Origin: Hungatella sp. UBA5385
GTDB taxonomy: Bacteria > Bacillota > Clostridia > Lachnospirales > Lachnospiraceae
Reading direction: 5' to 3'
DNA: 64,000 nucleotides
Assembly (NCBI GenBank): GCA_002409995.1
Contig: DHOR01000030.1
Location: 62,001-126,000 of the forward strand
Part shown: positions 44,553-53,511 of the stretch, piece by piece
Layout of the letters: every line of letters begins with the position of its first letter
How positions within the stretch are numbered: the stretch's first letter is position 1
Notes under the pieces: model-generated
Told to the model about the DNA's origin: nothing
Database searches by the model: none
What the model saw: only the letters and a program-made list of their open reading frames with translations
Position numbers and translations under genes: made by a program

Positions 44553-45266
44553 CTATACTCCCAGATAGGATGATAAAATATCCTGACTTTCTAACAATTC
44601 TTTACCTGTTCCTGTACGTGTAATATGTCCAACTTTTAAAACATACCCACGATTGGCAATGGAAAGGGCAGATACCGCATTCTGCTCCACCAGAAGAATA
44701 GTAGTCCCCTGACTACGTATCTCCTGTATTAGTTCAAACATTTTTTCAGTTAATAACGGCGAAAGTCCAAGAGATGGTTCATCTAACATAAGAAGTTTTG
44801 GGCTGCTCATCAATGCACGACCTATAGCTAACATCTGCTGCTCACCTCCGGACAGAGTACCTGCCATCTGGCTATAGCGTTCCTTTAGCCTGGGAAATAA
44901 GTCATATACCCTCTGATAACCAGCCTCCAATTCATGTTTCTGGCGAATATATCCTCCCATTTTAAGATTATCATGTACTGTTAATCTGGGGAAAACATGA
45001 CGTCCTTCAGGACATAAAGTAATTCCATTTTTCACCATTACATTTGCTTTGTGTCTTTTCTCTGCTGTAATATGTAATCCCTTATAAATAACCTCTCCGC
45101 TGCTCATGGGAATACTTCCTGCAATTGTTTTTAACAATGTGCTCTTCCCTGCACCATTGCTGCCAATAAGAGCCACAATTTCCTTCTCATAAACTTCTAT
45201 ATCAATGTCCCAAATAGCATGGAGGTTCCCATAAAAGGTATTTAACTTTTTAGCTTCCAATAACAT
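44553..45266 (-). CDS. livF: Branched-chain amino acid-type ABC transporter ATPase LivF
   Basis: 237 residues. Walker A GSNGAGKSTLL, LCPEGRHVFPRLTVHDNL (a LivF hallmark), signature LSGGEQQMLAIGRALM, Walker B LLMLDEPSLGLSP. Overlaps livG by 17 bases; AGGAGG before the ATG. In HAAT-type systems livF and livG form the ATPase pair. Confidence 0.95.
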   Translation of the reverse strand: MLLEAKKLNTFYGNLHAIWDIDIEVYEKEIVALIGSNGAGKSTLLKTIAGSIPMSSGEVIYKGLHITAEKRHKANVMVKNGITLCPEGRHVFPRLTVHDNLKMGGYIRQKHELEAGYQRVYDLFPRLKERYSQMAGTLSGGEQQMLAIGRALMSSPKLLMLDEPSLGLSPLLTEKMFELIQEIRSQGTTILLVEQNAVSALSIANRGYVLKVGHITRTGTGKELLESQDILSSYLGV

Positions 45267-46032
45267 GCTTAAAACCTCCTCTGCCTATGTAAGCCTCAAT
45301 GACCTGTTCATTTTGCTGAACGTCTTCAGGGACTCCCTGAGCAATGAGTTTGCCATAATCCATGACATAAATATAATCGGATATTGACATGACCAGGCTC
45401 ATATCGTGCTCTATCAGAAGTACGCTATAGCCCTTTGCTGGAAGCCCTTTGATAAATACTGCCAGCTGTTCTGTTTCTTGTGGATTTAATCCTGCTGCAG
45501 GTTCATCTAATAACAATAATTGGGGATCACTTACCATAGCTCTGGCAATTTCCAGTTGTTTTTGCACACCATATGGCAGACTGGAGCACTTTTCCATAGC
45601 ATACTGCTCCATATCAATACTCTGCAGTACTTCCATCGCTTTTTCCCTTGCCTTTTGTTCCCCCAGCCGTTTTTTTCTTGTATTTAAAATTGCATCTAAT
45701 CTACTATAGGTGATACAGGATTGATAACCTATTAAAACATTTTCCAATACCGTCATATTAGGAAACAGCTTCAGATTTTGAAAGGTTCTGGTAAGTTTTT
45801 TATTCACATATTCGTAGGGTGGAAGATTGGATATCTCCTCTTCCCGGAAAATAATGCTCCCTTCATCACATTCATAAAATCCGGTTAACAGATTAAAAAC
45901 TGTGGTTTTCCCAGCTCCATTAGGACCAATAATACTTATAATCTGCCCATTTGATACTTCGAAGCTCATATCGGAAACAGCAGCTAAACCACCAAATGAT
46001 TTGCAGATTCCATTAACAGATAATAATCCCAT
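45250..46032 (-). CDS. livG: Branched-chain amino acid-type ABC transporter ATPase LivG
   Basis: 260 residues. Walker A GPNGAGKTTVFNLLTGFY, RTFQNLKLFPNMTVLENV (LivG hallmark), signature here in the diverged form LPYGVQKQLEIARAM, Walker B LLLLDEPAAGLNP, and LIEHDM. C-terminal GVPEDVQQNEQVIEAYIG is typical of LivG. Stop and start touch livM (one base between). Confidence 0.95.
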   Translation of the reverse strand: MGLLSVNGICKSFGGLAAVSDMSFEVSNGQIISIIGPNGAGKTTVFNLLTGFYECDEGSIIFREEEISNLPPYEYVNKKLTRTFQNLKLFPNMTVLENVLIGYQSCITYSRLDAILNTRKKRLGEQKAREKAMEVLQSIDMEQYAMEKCSSLPYGVQKQLEIARAMVSDPQLLLLDEPAAGLNPQETEQLAVFIKGLPAKGYSVLLIEHDMSLVMSISDYIYVMDYGKLIAQGVPEDVQQNEQVIEAYIGRGGFKHVIGS

Positions 46033-46033
46033 A

Positions 46034-47026
46034 TCATTTGACCCCTTTCCTGTTCTTTATGTGTTTGGTTAAAACTGCTGTTTTCATACTTGCCAATTTA
46101 CGGCCAGGGATAGTGCTTTCCCAAGATACGTTTTTTCCTAACATCATACAAATCAATAGTAAGCCATAGATTAGCATCCGGTACTTATCCAATCCCCGCA
46201 AAGCTTCTGGGATTACTGTTAACAGCGTAGCTGCAATTACGCTGCCAGGCATAGACCCCATTCCGCCCAGCACTACCATACTTAAAATAGTAGTTGAGAA
46301 ATCTCCCACAAAAATGGTAGGGGAAATAAACAGCATATAATGTGCAAGCATAGCACCTGCAGCACCTGCCATAGCTGCCGAAACTGCAAATGCAATTACC
46401 TTTTCCCTATGTACACGAATTCCCATTGTTTCTGCAGCAATTTCATCCTCTTTAATGGCTTTCAGATTCCGACCAAATTTTGAATTTAAGATATTGTGCA
46501 AAATGATATAGATAATAACAAACAATGTTAACGCTACAATATAATATTGACCTCCGGTCTTAATCTTTGTATTAAAAATTACAGGTCTGGGTATATTAAC
46601 GATTCCCATAGGTCCTCTGGTAAGGGATACCCAATTTAATAAGATCAGACGTACCAGTTCACCGAAACCAACTGTACAAATAACAAGGTAACCACCAGAT
46701 AGCTTTAAAGCCGGTATTCCAATAAACATGCCTACCATTCCAGACAAAAGTGCAGCTATTAAAACACATAACACCCATGGAATACCATAGTTGATACAAA
46801 CCAGTGCAGACCCATAAGCTCCAATTCCATAAAAGGCAGCATGCCCCATGGAAATCTGTCCGCAAACTCCGGCAATAAGATTTAAGCTGCATGCCAAAAT
46901 TGAATAAATACATACATAAACACATATTCGCAGTACATATTGGCTGCTTATTAATACCGGAATAGAATACAGAAGTATCATAAGAAGCAAAGTTAATATA
47001 ATAGTTACGTATTTCTTTTGTCTCAT
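46034..47026 (-). CDS. livM: Branched-chain amino acid-type ABC permease LivM
   Basis: 330 residues, about nine to ten membrane segments. Family marks NLIAGVCGQISMGHAAFYGIGAYGSALVC (~50-78), MGIVNIPRP, and RNLKAIKEDEIAAETMGI near 190-206, the cytoplasmic loop that contacts the ATPase. Basic C-terminal tail. Pairs with LivH. Confidence 0.95.
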   Translation of the reverse strand: MRQKKYVTIILTLLLMILLYSIPVLISSQYVLRICVYVCIYSILACSLNLIAGVCGQISMGHAAFYGIGAYGSALVCINYGIPWVLCVLIAALLSGMVGMFIGIPALKLSGGYLVICTVGFGELVRLILLNWVSLTRGPMGIVNIPRPVIFNTKIKTGGQYYIVALTLFVIIYIILHNILNSKFGRNLKAIKEDEIAAETMGIRVHREKVIAFAVSAAMAGAAGAMLAHYMLFISPTIFVGDFSTTILSMVVLGGMGSMPGSVIAATLLTVIPEALRGLDKYRMLIYGLLLICMMLGKNVSWESTIPGRKLASMKTAVLTKHIKNRKGVK

Positions 47027-47039
47027 AATCTCTGCCCTC

Positions 47040-47924
47040 CTATACTTTCTTTAGTACCTTTTTGCCCAGCAGTCCAGTAGGTTTGATAAACAATACTAAA
47101 ATTAAGATTACAAATGCAGTAATATTACGATAATTAGACCCAATGTAAGCAGCAGTATAAACCTCTGTCAAACCTATAATCAGCCCACCTAAGACTCCGC
47201 CTGTAAACACACCAATTCCACCCAATACTGTTGATGCAAAGGTTTTAGTTCCGATTGCTGCTCCAATGGAGCAGTCAACACTCCGATAAGACATACAGCC
47301 CATAACCCCTGCAACAGCTGCTAATGCAGACCCGATAAAAAAGGTTAAAGACACTACATAATCCACAGAAACTCCCATGAGTTCAGTTGCTTCTGTGTCC
47401 TGTGCACAGGCCCTCATAGCCATTCCCATTTTTGTTCTGTTTATAAATAAGGTAAATGCGATTAGCAGCAGAACGGTAGTAACTACAATTACAATTTGTA
47501 CTATAGTCACATTAAAACCTAACACCATAATTGCTTTATTCTCTGCAATGGTAGGATACTGTTTTGTTTCTGATCCCATAAGTAAGAAAAATAAGTTCTG
47601 AAGAACAATTGAAGTACCAATAGTACAAATTAGCATAGCAAACTTAGGACGGTTTTTAGCACGAAGAGGTCTGATAGTAATCCGCTCATTTACAGCTCCC
47701 AATATTCCTGTAAGTATGACTGACAAAGGAAAAGCCAGCAGCATTGGTATATGACAAAGTACTGCCAAAATATAAAACAGGTATGCTCCTACCATATATA
47801 TGGTGCTATGAGTGAAATTAACTAATTCTAAAATCCCGTAAACCATTGAATACCCGATTGCAGTCAATGCATAGGTACTTCCTAATACCAGTCCATTTAC
47901 TGTATATGCCAGAAAATTTCTCAT
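47040..47924 (-). CDS. livH: Branched-chain amino acid-type ABC permease LivH
   Basis: 294 residues, about eight membrane segments. Marks: GLVLGSTYALTAIGYSMVYGILELVNFTHSTIYMVGAY (~11-48) and MGMAMRACAQDTEATELMGVSV (the ATPase-contact loop). GGAGG before the ATG. Follows the amidohydrolase gene after 15 bases. Confidence 0.95.
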   Translation of the reverse strand: MRNFLAYTVNGLVLGSTYALTAIGYSMVYGILELVNFTHSTIYMVGAYLFYILAVLCHIPMLLAFPLSVILTGILGAVNERITIRPLRAKNRPKFAMLICTIGTSIVLQNLFFLLMGSETKQYPTIAENKAIMVLGFNVTIVQIVIVVTTVLLLIAFTLFINRTKMGMAMRACAQDTEATELMGVSVDYVVSLTFFIGSALAAVAGVMGCMSYRSVDCSIGAAIGTKTFASTVLGGIGVFTGGVLGGLIIGLTEVYTAAYIGSNYRNITAFVILILVLFIKPTGLLGKKVLKKV

Positions 47925-47939
47925 ACTGTCTCACCTCCA

Positions 47940-49139
47940 TTAATTAAGGTATTTTCCTCTAGCCCATACACCGATTAAATTGTCCCTATATGCATAAAGT
48001 CCTTTAAGAGGATCTGCGTCAAGAAGAATTATATCTGCTATTTTTCCTGTTTCAATGGTTCCTGTTAAATCAAGAATTCCTAAAAGATCAGCTGCATTTT
48101 TTGTAGCAGAAGTAATAATATCCTTTCGTTCTATACCAGCTTCTTCCATATGAATCATCTCTTCCACAAAACTGCCCTGATTCATCATAAAACCACCGCT
48201 ATCACGTCCAAATGCAAGCTTTACCCCCTGTTTATATGCATCATACAGCCGGCTCTTCTTTTCCCCAATAATAGCTCTGGCTGCCATTACTGTATCCTTT
48301 AACTGGTTATTCTCTTCCCCTAACAATGCATAATTGATATAAGGTTCAAAGGTTGGCACTACGTAGACACCATTCTCTATGATTTTTTCGTTGATTTCCG
48401 AATCCAGATATGTACTATGTTCTATTGATGCTGCTCCTGCTTTCACTAAAATTTCCATACCTTCTTTGCTGTGGCAATGACAAGCTGCTTTTCTATTGTG
48501 TTTAGCAGCTTCAGATACTATGGCCTCCAACTCATCAGGCTCCATCTCAACATTGCCTGGATTTTCGCCAGGTTTACCAAGCCCTCCGGTTACCATTACC
48601 TTTATAAAATCTACTCCCTCATGGATAAGGCTTCGCACTTTAGCCCTTGCCTCATAAGGTCCTGTAATATCTATCCCCGGTTCATGCCCCCCAATAACTT
48701 TAATAGGAGTGCCGGAGCAAATCAGCCTGGGGCCAATGATTTTACCGGAATTAATATAGTCACGCACTGCTAAGGTCTCTAAGAATCTCCCTCCGCAGTC
48801 CCTAATGGTAGTAATTCCACAACGCACCATTTTTTCAGCATTGATTACAGCATTGATGGTTAATGCACTATCACTGGCAGTAAAAAAATCAGCCATATGA
48901 TGAGTTCCACACACCATTGTTATGTGTGCATGACAATCAATCACTCCTGGAAGGAGATATTTGCCAGTACCATCAATAACTCTGTCAAATCCAGACTGGC
49001 TAAGAGTTGTCCCATTCTCAGCCAAATCTTTCTCAGTAATAGTTCCCACAAACTCCAGTTTTTCATCAACAATCACTACTGACTTCACAGTAAAATGCCC
49101 TTCATTCCAGACATTTGCCGATTTTATTAAAGTCCTCAT
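47940..49139 (-). CDS. Binuclear metal amidohydrolase (imidazolonepropionase/prolidase-like)
   Basis: 399 residues from the ATG at 49139 (GGAGGG before it). Metal-binding H-A-H in LPGVIDCHAHITMV (~65), carboxylated-lysine candidate in VDFIKVMVTGG (~180), then ACHCHSKEGMEILVKAGAASIEHSTYLD (~215-245) and the catalytic Asp in FGRDSGG (~310); C-terminal part TGTIETGKIADIILLDADPL closes the composite beta-sandwich. This is the subtype III amidohydrolase group with Sgx9260/Xaa-Arg dipeptidase-like enzymes. It hydrolyses an amide, peptide or ring bond; being between livK and livH, its substrate is probably what the transporter brings in. Confidence 0.92.
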   Translation of the reverse strand: MRTLIKSANVWNEGHFTVKSVVIVDEKLEFVGTITEKDLAENGTTLSQSGFDRVIDGTGKYLLPGVIDCHAHITMVCGTHHMADFFTASDSALTINAVINAEKMVRCGITTIRDCGGRFLETLAVRDYINSGKIIGPRLICSGTPIKVIGGHEPGIDITGPYEARAKVRSLIHEGVDFIKVMVTGGLGKPGENPGNVEMEPDELEAIVSEAAKHNRKAACHCHSKEGMEILVKAGAASIEHSTYLDSEINEKIIENGVYVVPTFEPYINYALLGEENNQLKDTVMAARAIIGEKKSRLYDAYKQGVKLAFGRDSGGFMMNQGSFVEEMIHMEEAGIERKDIITSATKNAADLLGILDLTGTIETGKIADIILLDADPLKGLYAYRDNLIGVWARGKYLN

Positions 49140-49162
49140 CTTGCCCTCCAATCCTTTTGTGG

Positions 49163-50377
49163 TTACTTATTAAGTTCTAACATCGTCCACTCGCCCTCAC
49201 CCTGATACTGGAGAATTAAATATTCTTCTTCTGACTGGCGATTAATCCATTTATTGCCACCTGTTTTCCCCTTCCAATATTCCATAGATGACAGAGCACT
49301 GTATAAATCCTCTCTGTTATTTGCACCTTCCTTCAGGCATTGGGCAATCATAGCAGCACATTCATAAGAGTTCCGCTGATAGGCATTGGGAATATTTCCA
49401 TCAATATCCTTACACTGCTGAATAAATTCCTGTACACCTTCGTCAGGATTTGCAGCAAAAAATCCTGTACTAACAAAAAAGCCTACCCCTGCATCACCAA
49501 CTAGATTTGTAAAATCCTCTGTATACATAGACTGATTTCCAAGCCATTTTACATCTGTAAGACCTGCCTGCTTTGCCTGATTTAATATTGCAGCACACTC
49601 TACGTATCCCATATTAATAACAATTATATCCGGATTGGCATCCTTGATCTTTAAAACCATCGCACTGTAGTCTCTTACCTCTCCCTCATTAAAGGTTTCG
49701 GCTGCTACCACTTGGCATGGAACTCCAGAAGCACTTAATTCATCAACTGCTTTCTCCGCATGTTCCATAAACTGGAGACCTGCATCATTATTAAGAGCAA
49801 TTAATGCTACCTTCTCTCCCTCCAGCTTCTGAACAGCATAACGAGCCATTAAAGCAGATTCTATTGGAATGGTCATACCACGTTGAAATGTACAATTATA
49901 TTCTGTTGCAATCGTGCTGTTGCCTGCACAGGGCACCATAACCGGCATTCTGGCTTCATCAAAAATGGAAGCAAAGGCTAAAGTACAGGTACTTGAATAG
50001 CTGCCAATTGCTGCAATATACTTGTCATCTCCAGTAACAATCTGTGCCATGTTAGTGCTTTGAGCTGCATCGGCTGCATCATCGAAAACTTCAAAAGCAA
50101 GATTTGCTCCATTAATCCCTCCCTTGGCATTAACTTCATCACAAAGAGCCTTGACGCCAGTTTTAAATGCATTGCCATACTGTGCATTGTCCCCGGTAAA
50201 AGGTGCTATCAATGCAATTGTATATTCTTCCGGGATCTTAGGAGAGTTATCTTCTTCTTTGATACTCCCCTCCTGTTCAGCAGGCTGATTCTGATCTGTA
50301 GTTACATTTGTTTTTTGAGAACATGCTGTGAGACATAATGTCATTGCCAAGATACCCATACAATACCAGTTTTTCAT
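49163..50377 (-). CDS. livK: Amino-acid-type ABC substrate-binding lipoprotein LivK
   Basis: 404 residues from the ATG at 50377 (GGAGGGG before it); the longer frame upstream runs through the promoter and operators and is not coding. Lipobox LTAC after MKNWYCMGILAMTLC. Type I periplasmic fold with IALIAPFTGDNAQYGNAFKTGVKALCDEVNAKGGINGANLAFEVFDD and AAIGSYSSTCTLAFASIFDEARMPVMVPCAG; a C-terminal domain with NSYECAAMIAQCL. Binds the imported ligand at the cell surface. First gene of a seven-gene operon. Confidence 0.94.
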   Translation of the reverse strand: MKNWYCMGILAMTLCLTACSQKTNVTTDQNQPAEQEGSIKEEDNSPKIPEEYTIALIAPFTGDNAQYGNAFKTGVKALCDEVNAKGGINGANLAFEVFDDAADAAQSTNMAQIVTGDDKYIAAIGSYSSTCTLAFASIFDEARMPVMVPCAGNSTIATEYNCTFQRGMTIPIESALMARYAVQKLEGEKVALIALNNDAGLQFMEHAEKAVDELSASGVPCQVVAAETFNEGEVRDYSAMVLKIKDANPDIIVINMGYVECAAILNQAKQAGLTDVKWLGNQSMYTEDFTNLVGDAGVGFFVSTGFFAANPDEGVQEFIQQCKDIDGNIPNAYQRNSYECAAMIAQCLKEGANNREDLYSALSSMEYWKGKTGGNKWINRQSEEEYLILQYQGEGEWTMLELNK

Positions 50378-50410
50378 TTTCGACCCCTCCATATTATCGT
50401 TAATAGTATT

Positions 50411-50485
50411 TGTATACATATTATTTGTATTTAAGTTAATGATGTATACATCTTGAATTATAACAATACATTTCACGATTGTCAA
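50411..50485 (-). promoter_or_regulatory. livK promoter with two TGTATACA operators
   Basis: Perfect consensus promoter on the minus strand: TTGACA (50480-50485), 17 bp, TATAAT (50457-50462). Directly downstream lie two palindromes: GATGTATACATC (50441-50452), over the start of transcription, and TGTATACA (50411-50418); their centres are 32 bp apart. Sites of this sort bind FCD-type GntR repressors, and a gntR gene lies next to it, so repression with relief by the substrate is likely. Confidence 0.8.
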
Positions 50486-50523
50486 TATTATTTTGTGCAT
50501 TTTTTATAATATTTCTTCGGTTT

Positions 50524-51144
50524 TTAACCAATATATTTCCTCATTGCATAATTTTTCGCATTTTTTATGTGATCAAATAATTTTTCAGAAGCAGTTTGAT
50601 AATCTCCCTCCAACATAGACTCAACAATTATCATATGCTCTTTTATACCTTCATGTACTCTTTCATCATTACTCTTATATACCCTGTTACGATGATCCAC
50701 ACCCTCCACCATACGCAGTACTTCACGTAAATACTTATTATCGCACGCCTGATATAATGTTTCGTGAAATTTTTCATCAAGACGAATTAACTCCTGAATC
50801 TCCTCTGTTTTTTTACATTGTTCTAAATAGTCCGTTAAAAACTTTTTGCTTATACTATCAGCATACTGCAATAATACCTGTGGCTCTATCACTGCTCTGG
50901 CATCAAAGACCTCAGCAATATCCTCAATAGTTATTCCTCGTACAAGGATACATTTCTTTGGAATAATATTCACCAAGTTTTCTTGTTCCAGTTTATTAAG
51001 TGCTTCCCGTATAGGTGTTCTGCTAGCTCCAATCTCTTCAATCAGCTCAGATTCATTCAATACACTTCCCGGAGCATATTCACAATTTATAATTTTCTCT
51101 CTGATGATTTCATATGCCTTATCTTTTAAGTATTTCCCCGCCAT
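50524..51144 (-). CDS. GntR-family regulator (FadR/FCD type)
   Basis: 206 residues. Winged helix ~5-72 (EIIREKIINCEYAPGSVLNESELIEEIGASRTPIREALNKLEQENLV) and an FCD ligand domain ~80-205 with the metal/ligand residues D..H (LDEKFHETLYQACDNKYLREVLRMVEGVDHR, and H in EGIKEHMIIVESML). AAAGGAG before the ATG. Its gene is directly upstream of the liv operon, and matching sites stand before livK and before itself. Substrate-responsive repressor of the operon is inferred. Confidence 0.92.
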   Translation of the reverse strand: MAGKYLKDKAYEIIREKIINCEYAPGSVLNESELIEEIGASRTPIREALNKLEQENLVNIIPKKCILVRGITIEDIAEVFDARAVIEPQVLLQYADSISKKFLTDYLEQCKKTEEIQELIRLDEKFHETLYQACDNKYLREVLRMVEGVDHRNRVYKSNDERVHEGIKEHMIIVESMLEGDYQTASEKLFDHIKNAKNYAMRKYIG

Positions 51145-51195
51145 TTTCTTCTCCTTTTCATTCTAATGCTACATTCAAATTTAAAAATACTGTTA

Positions 51196-51223
51196 TATAC
51201 ATCTTGTTCTAAAATATATTATA
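51196..51223 (-). promoter_or_regulatory. gntR promoter region with operator-like half site
   Basis: A TATAAT (51218-51223, minus strand) lies upstream of gntR, with a poor -35. The 11-base string TATACATCTTG (51196-51206, plus strand) is identical to part of the livK operator (50445-50455) at a comparable place downstream of the -10, suggesting weak autoregulation. Confidence 0.5.
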
Positions 51224-51330
51224 TCAAATTTTCTAATATTTTCCAGTTAAAGTAATATTTATTTACAATTACTAGTAATCTATGTAAATTAATCTTATCT
51301 AAATAATATATTAACATTCTTTTAATCCTA

Positions 51331-51359
51331 TTGTGATCTAGATTTGAGTATGATATAAT
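51331..51359 (+). promoter_or_regulatory. Promoter of the PAP2-family gene
   Basis: TTGTGA (51331-51336), 17-bp spacer and TATAAT (51354-51359), about 70 bases before the ATG at 51433. Confidence 0.65.
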
Positions 51360-51432
51360 TCCGATTACTGGGAGATTTAACTCTTCCACAAACAAGAAAC
51401 TCCGCCACCAGCATAGAAAAGGGTGACTCTAT

Positions 51433-52089
51433 ATGAAGAATTTGTTGCACAGATATAAACATGCATGGGTCCTCGGATATGTCTTTATCTATCTCCCATG
51501 GTTTATCTACCTGGAGAATACAGTTACAGATAACTACCATATTATGCATATTGCCATTGATGATTTTATTCCCTTTAGCGAATATTTCATCATACCATAC
51601 CTGTTATGGTTTATTTATGTAGCAAGCGCTATCTGCTATTTTTTCTTTCATAATGTTAAGGATTACTATAAATTGTGTACTATGCTGTTTGTTGGAATGA
51701 CCATTAGTCTTTTGATCTGCACCATATTCCCTAATGGAACAGACTTCAGACCTGAGGTTGACCCGAACAAGAATGTCTTTTCACTTGTTCTTTCGTGGCT
51801 TTATTCTACAGACACCTGTACCAATGTTTTTCCAAGTATTCATGTATACAATTCCATATGCGTTCATATTGCAGTTACGCACAGTAAAGTGCTGAAGCGG
51901 AACCGTATGGTTACAACAGGGTCCTTTATACTGATGGTATCAATCTGCCTGGCAACAGTTTTCTTAAAGCAGCATTCTGCATTTGATGGATTGGGTTCTA
52001 TGGTGATGGCTTATATCATGTATCTGTTTGTTTATACAGACAGCTATGTTCCAAGTAGAAAGAAAGTTAGAGAGAAGGCAATTGGATAA
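51433..52089 (+). CDS. PAP2-superfamily membrane phosphatase
   Basis: 218 residues with about six membrane segments. The lipid-phosphatase motifs are reduced but visible: FPSIHVYNSI (~139, normal PSxH) and LKQHSAFDGLGS (~178, normal SR..H...D) with the catalytic His and its partner Asp. Motif 1 (KxxxxxxRP) is seen only weakly (DFRPEVDPNKN). This pattern is usual in the AUR1/inositol-phosphorylceramide-synthase-like branch in Firmicutes. Substrate unknown. AAGGGTG before the ATG; ends in a strong terminator. Confidence 0.85.
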   Translation: MKNLLHRYKHAWVLGYVFIYLPWFIYLENTVTDNYHIMHIAIDDFIPFSEYFIIPYLLWFIYVASAICYFFFHNVKDYYKLCTMLFVGMTISLLICTIFPNGTDFRPEVDPNKNVFSLVLSWLYSTDTCTNVFPSIHVYNSICVHIAVTHSKVLKRNRMVTTGSFILMVSICLATVFLKQHSAFDGLGSMVMAYIMYLFVYTDSYVPSRKKVREKAIG

Positions 52090-52139
52090 GAGAGCTTTAT
52101 CGGCTAATACTGACTAAATATGTAAAATGATAATTGATA

Positions 52140-52180
52140 AAGAATCCGGCAGATTTGAAAATCAAATCTGCCGGATTCTT
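52140..52180. terminator. Bidirectional terminator, perfect 19-bp stem
   Basis: Perfect 19-bp stem (52140-52158 with 52162-52180) around AAA, placed between the PAP2 gene (+) and deoR (-). AAGAATCC/GGATTCTT ends lack a long T-run. Confidence 0.85.
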
Positions 52181-52205
52181 ATTGGAAATGTCTAAGACAT
52201 TTTCA

Positions 52206-52988
52206 TTATACAATATTCAGTTCAATTCCCTTCTTCTGAATAATCTCAACCCATTCCTCAGAAATATTGTCATCCGTAATAATTCTGTCAAAAATATCAA
52301 TATCCGTCAAAAAACACGGTTTGATTGCTCCGAACTTGCTGGAATCCACCAGCAGAATCTTCTCTGCTCCAGATTGTATAATTGTCTGCTTTATCTCCAT
52401 CTCATAATTATTTGAACAAGTAACACCCATCTTGTCATGAACTCCTGCTGCGGAGGCAAATACTTTCGTAGCCCGTATGTTCTTTATTAACTCAATATTC
52501 TCTGCTGATTCAAAGAGCATTGTATCTGGATGGTAATATCCACCGCCAAAAATAATAGAGATATTTGGATTAGTGCAAATCCTATTCAGGATATTTAAAT
52601 TACAGGTAAATATGGTCATCTTCGTATTCCTATCGATATTTTCTGCCAAAAATTCTACCGTAGACCCATTATCAATAATAACGCAGTCATCTTCCTGTAT
52701 GAGGGACGCAGCAAACTTTCCAATCCTCTCTTTCTTCCGTCTATGAGAACGAGCCGCAGTAGAAAGCTGATATTCACTATCTCCATCTGCATTCGGTGTA
52801 TACTGAGCATTCAGTACAGCTGCTCCCGGTATGTCCAGAACTATGTTCCTTGATTTCAAGGTATCTAAATCCCTACGAACTGTCATTTCTGAAACATCCA
52901 GCATCTGCGCCAATTCACGAATTGTAGCACCATTCTGTATTTCCAATATTTCTATTAATTTATTTAATCTACCACTTTTCTTGCTCAC
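52206..52988 (-). CDS. deoR: DeoR-family transcriptional regulator
   Basis: 260 residues. DeoR-type helix-turn-helix ~5-57 (RLNKLIEILEIQNGATIRELAQMLDVSEMTVRRDLDTL) and the sugar-phosphate-binding DeoRC domain (~80-235: IIDNGSTVEFLAENI, GGGYYHPDTMLFESAENIELIKNI, DSSKFG). Start is GTG at 52988 with AGAGGT upstream; an ATG one base off leads straight into TGA. It is the last gene in line with the deo operon but has its own possible promoter (53034-53063). Likely repressor of the operon, released by deoxyribose-5-phosphate or a relative. It belongs to the classical DeoR family, not the Bacillus SorC-type. Confidence 0.9.
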   Translation of the reverse strand: MSKKSGRLNKLIEILEIQNGATIRELAQMLDVSEMTVRRDLDTLKSRNIVLDIPGAAVLNAQYTPNADGDSEYQLSTAARSHRRKKERIGKFAASLIQEDDCVIIDNGSTVEFLAENIDRNTKMTIFTCNLNILNRICTNPNISIIFGGGYYHPDTMLFESAENIELIKNIRATKVFASAAGVHDKMGVTCSNNYEMEIKQTIIQSGAEKILLVDSSKFGAIKPCFLTDIDIFDRIITDDNISEEWVEIIQKKGIELNIV

Positions 52989-53033
52989 ATGAATTACCTC
53001 TTATTCTTTTACTGACCGCATACCAATATAAGT

Positions 53034-53063
53034 AGTATAGCATATTTTTCCCTTTCCCGACAA
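53034..53063 (-). promoter_or_regulatory. Possible promoter of deoR
   Basis: Minus strand TTGTCG (53058-53063), 18-bp spacer, TATACT (53034-53039), about 45 bases before the GTG start. Confidence 0.5.
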
Positions 53064-53092
53064 CCTGAATTATGACGGGAATAATACTTCAC

Positions 53093-53500
53093 TCAAACAA
53101 GCGAGGCAAATACTTCCCAAATATTCCCAAATATGTCCTTAAAATAGGAAGCCCTACATTCCCAGTGATAGTCTTGGGGTTCCGAGATACATTCCACCCC
53201 GTTCTTTTTTAATTCTGCCGAAATATCATCCACCACCTCAGAGGTTGGAACTTTAATAGCCAGCATAAAATGATGACCGGTTTTTCCTAAATATTCTTTA
53301 GGGATTGCATATGCTGTCACTTCATCCTCTGCCCAAAGTGTCAAACTTGTTCCGCAAAATACAAACTCCGTATAGAAACGTCCCCTCCGGGATTTCACTT
53401 CAAATTTCATTTTATTTTGATAAAAATCAATCGCCGCTTCCATATCCGGTACAAATAAACATATGTCATTTATATTTGTTAAAAAACTCAGATCAGACAT
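53093..53500 (-). CDS. VOC-family (glyoxalase/bleomycin-resistance fold) protein
   Basis: 135 residues, one pair of beta-alpha-beta-beta-beta modules: DICLFVPDMEAAIDFYQNKMKFEV at the start and YFKDIFGNIWEVFASLV at the end, both typical. Metal residues cannot be assigned with certainty, as the first His is missing (NDICLFVPD). Function unknown; its position behind the purine nucleoside phosphorylase (11 bases) suggests a role in handling an aldehyde or nucleoside by-product, but this is context only. AAGGAG before the ATG. Confidence 0.85.
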   Translation of the reverse strand: MSDLSFLTNINDICLFVPDMEAAIDFYQNKMKFEVKSRRGRFYTEFVFCGTSLTLWAEDEVTAYAIPKEYLGKTGHHFMLAIKVPTSEVVDDISAELKKNGVECISEPQDYHWECRASYFKDIFGNIWEVFASLV

Positions 53501-53511
53501 TTATTATCTCC

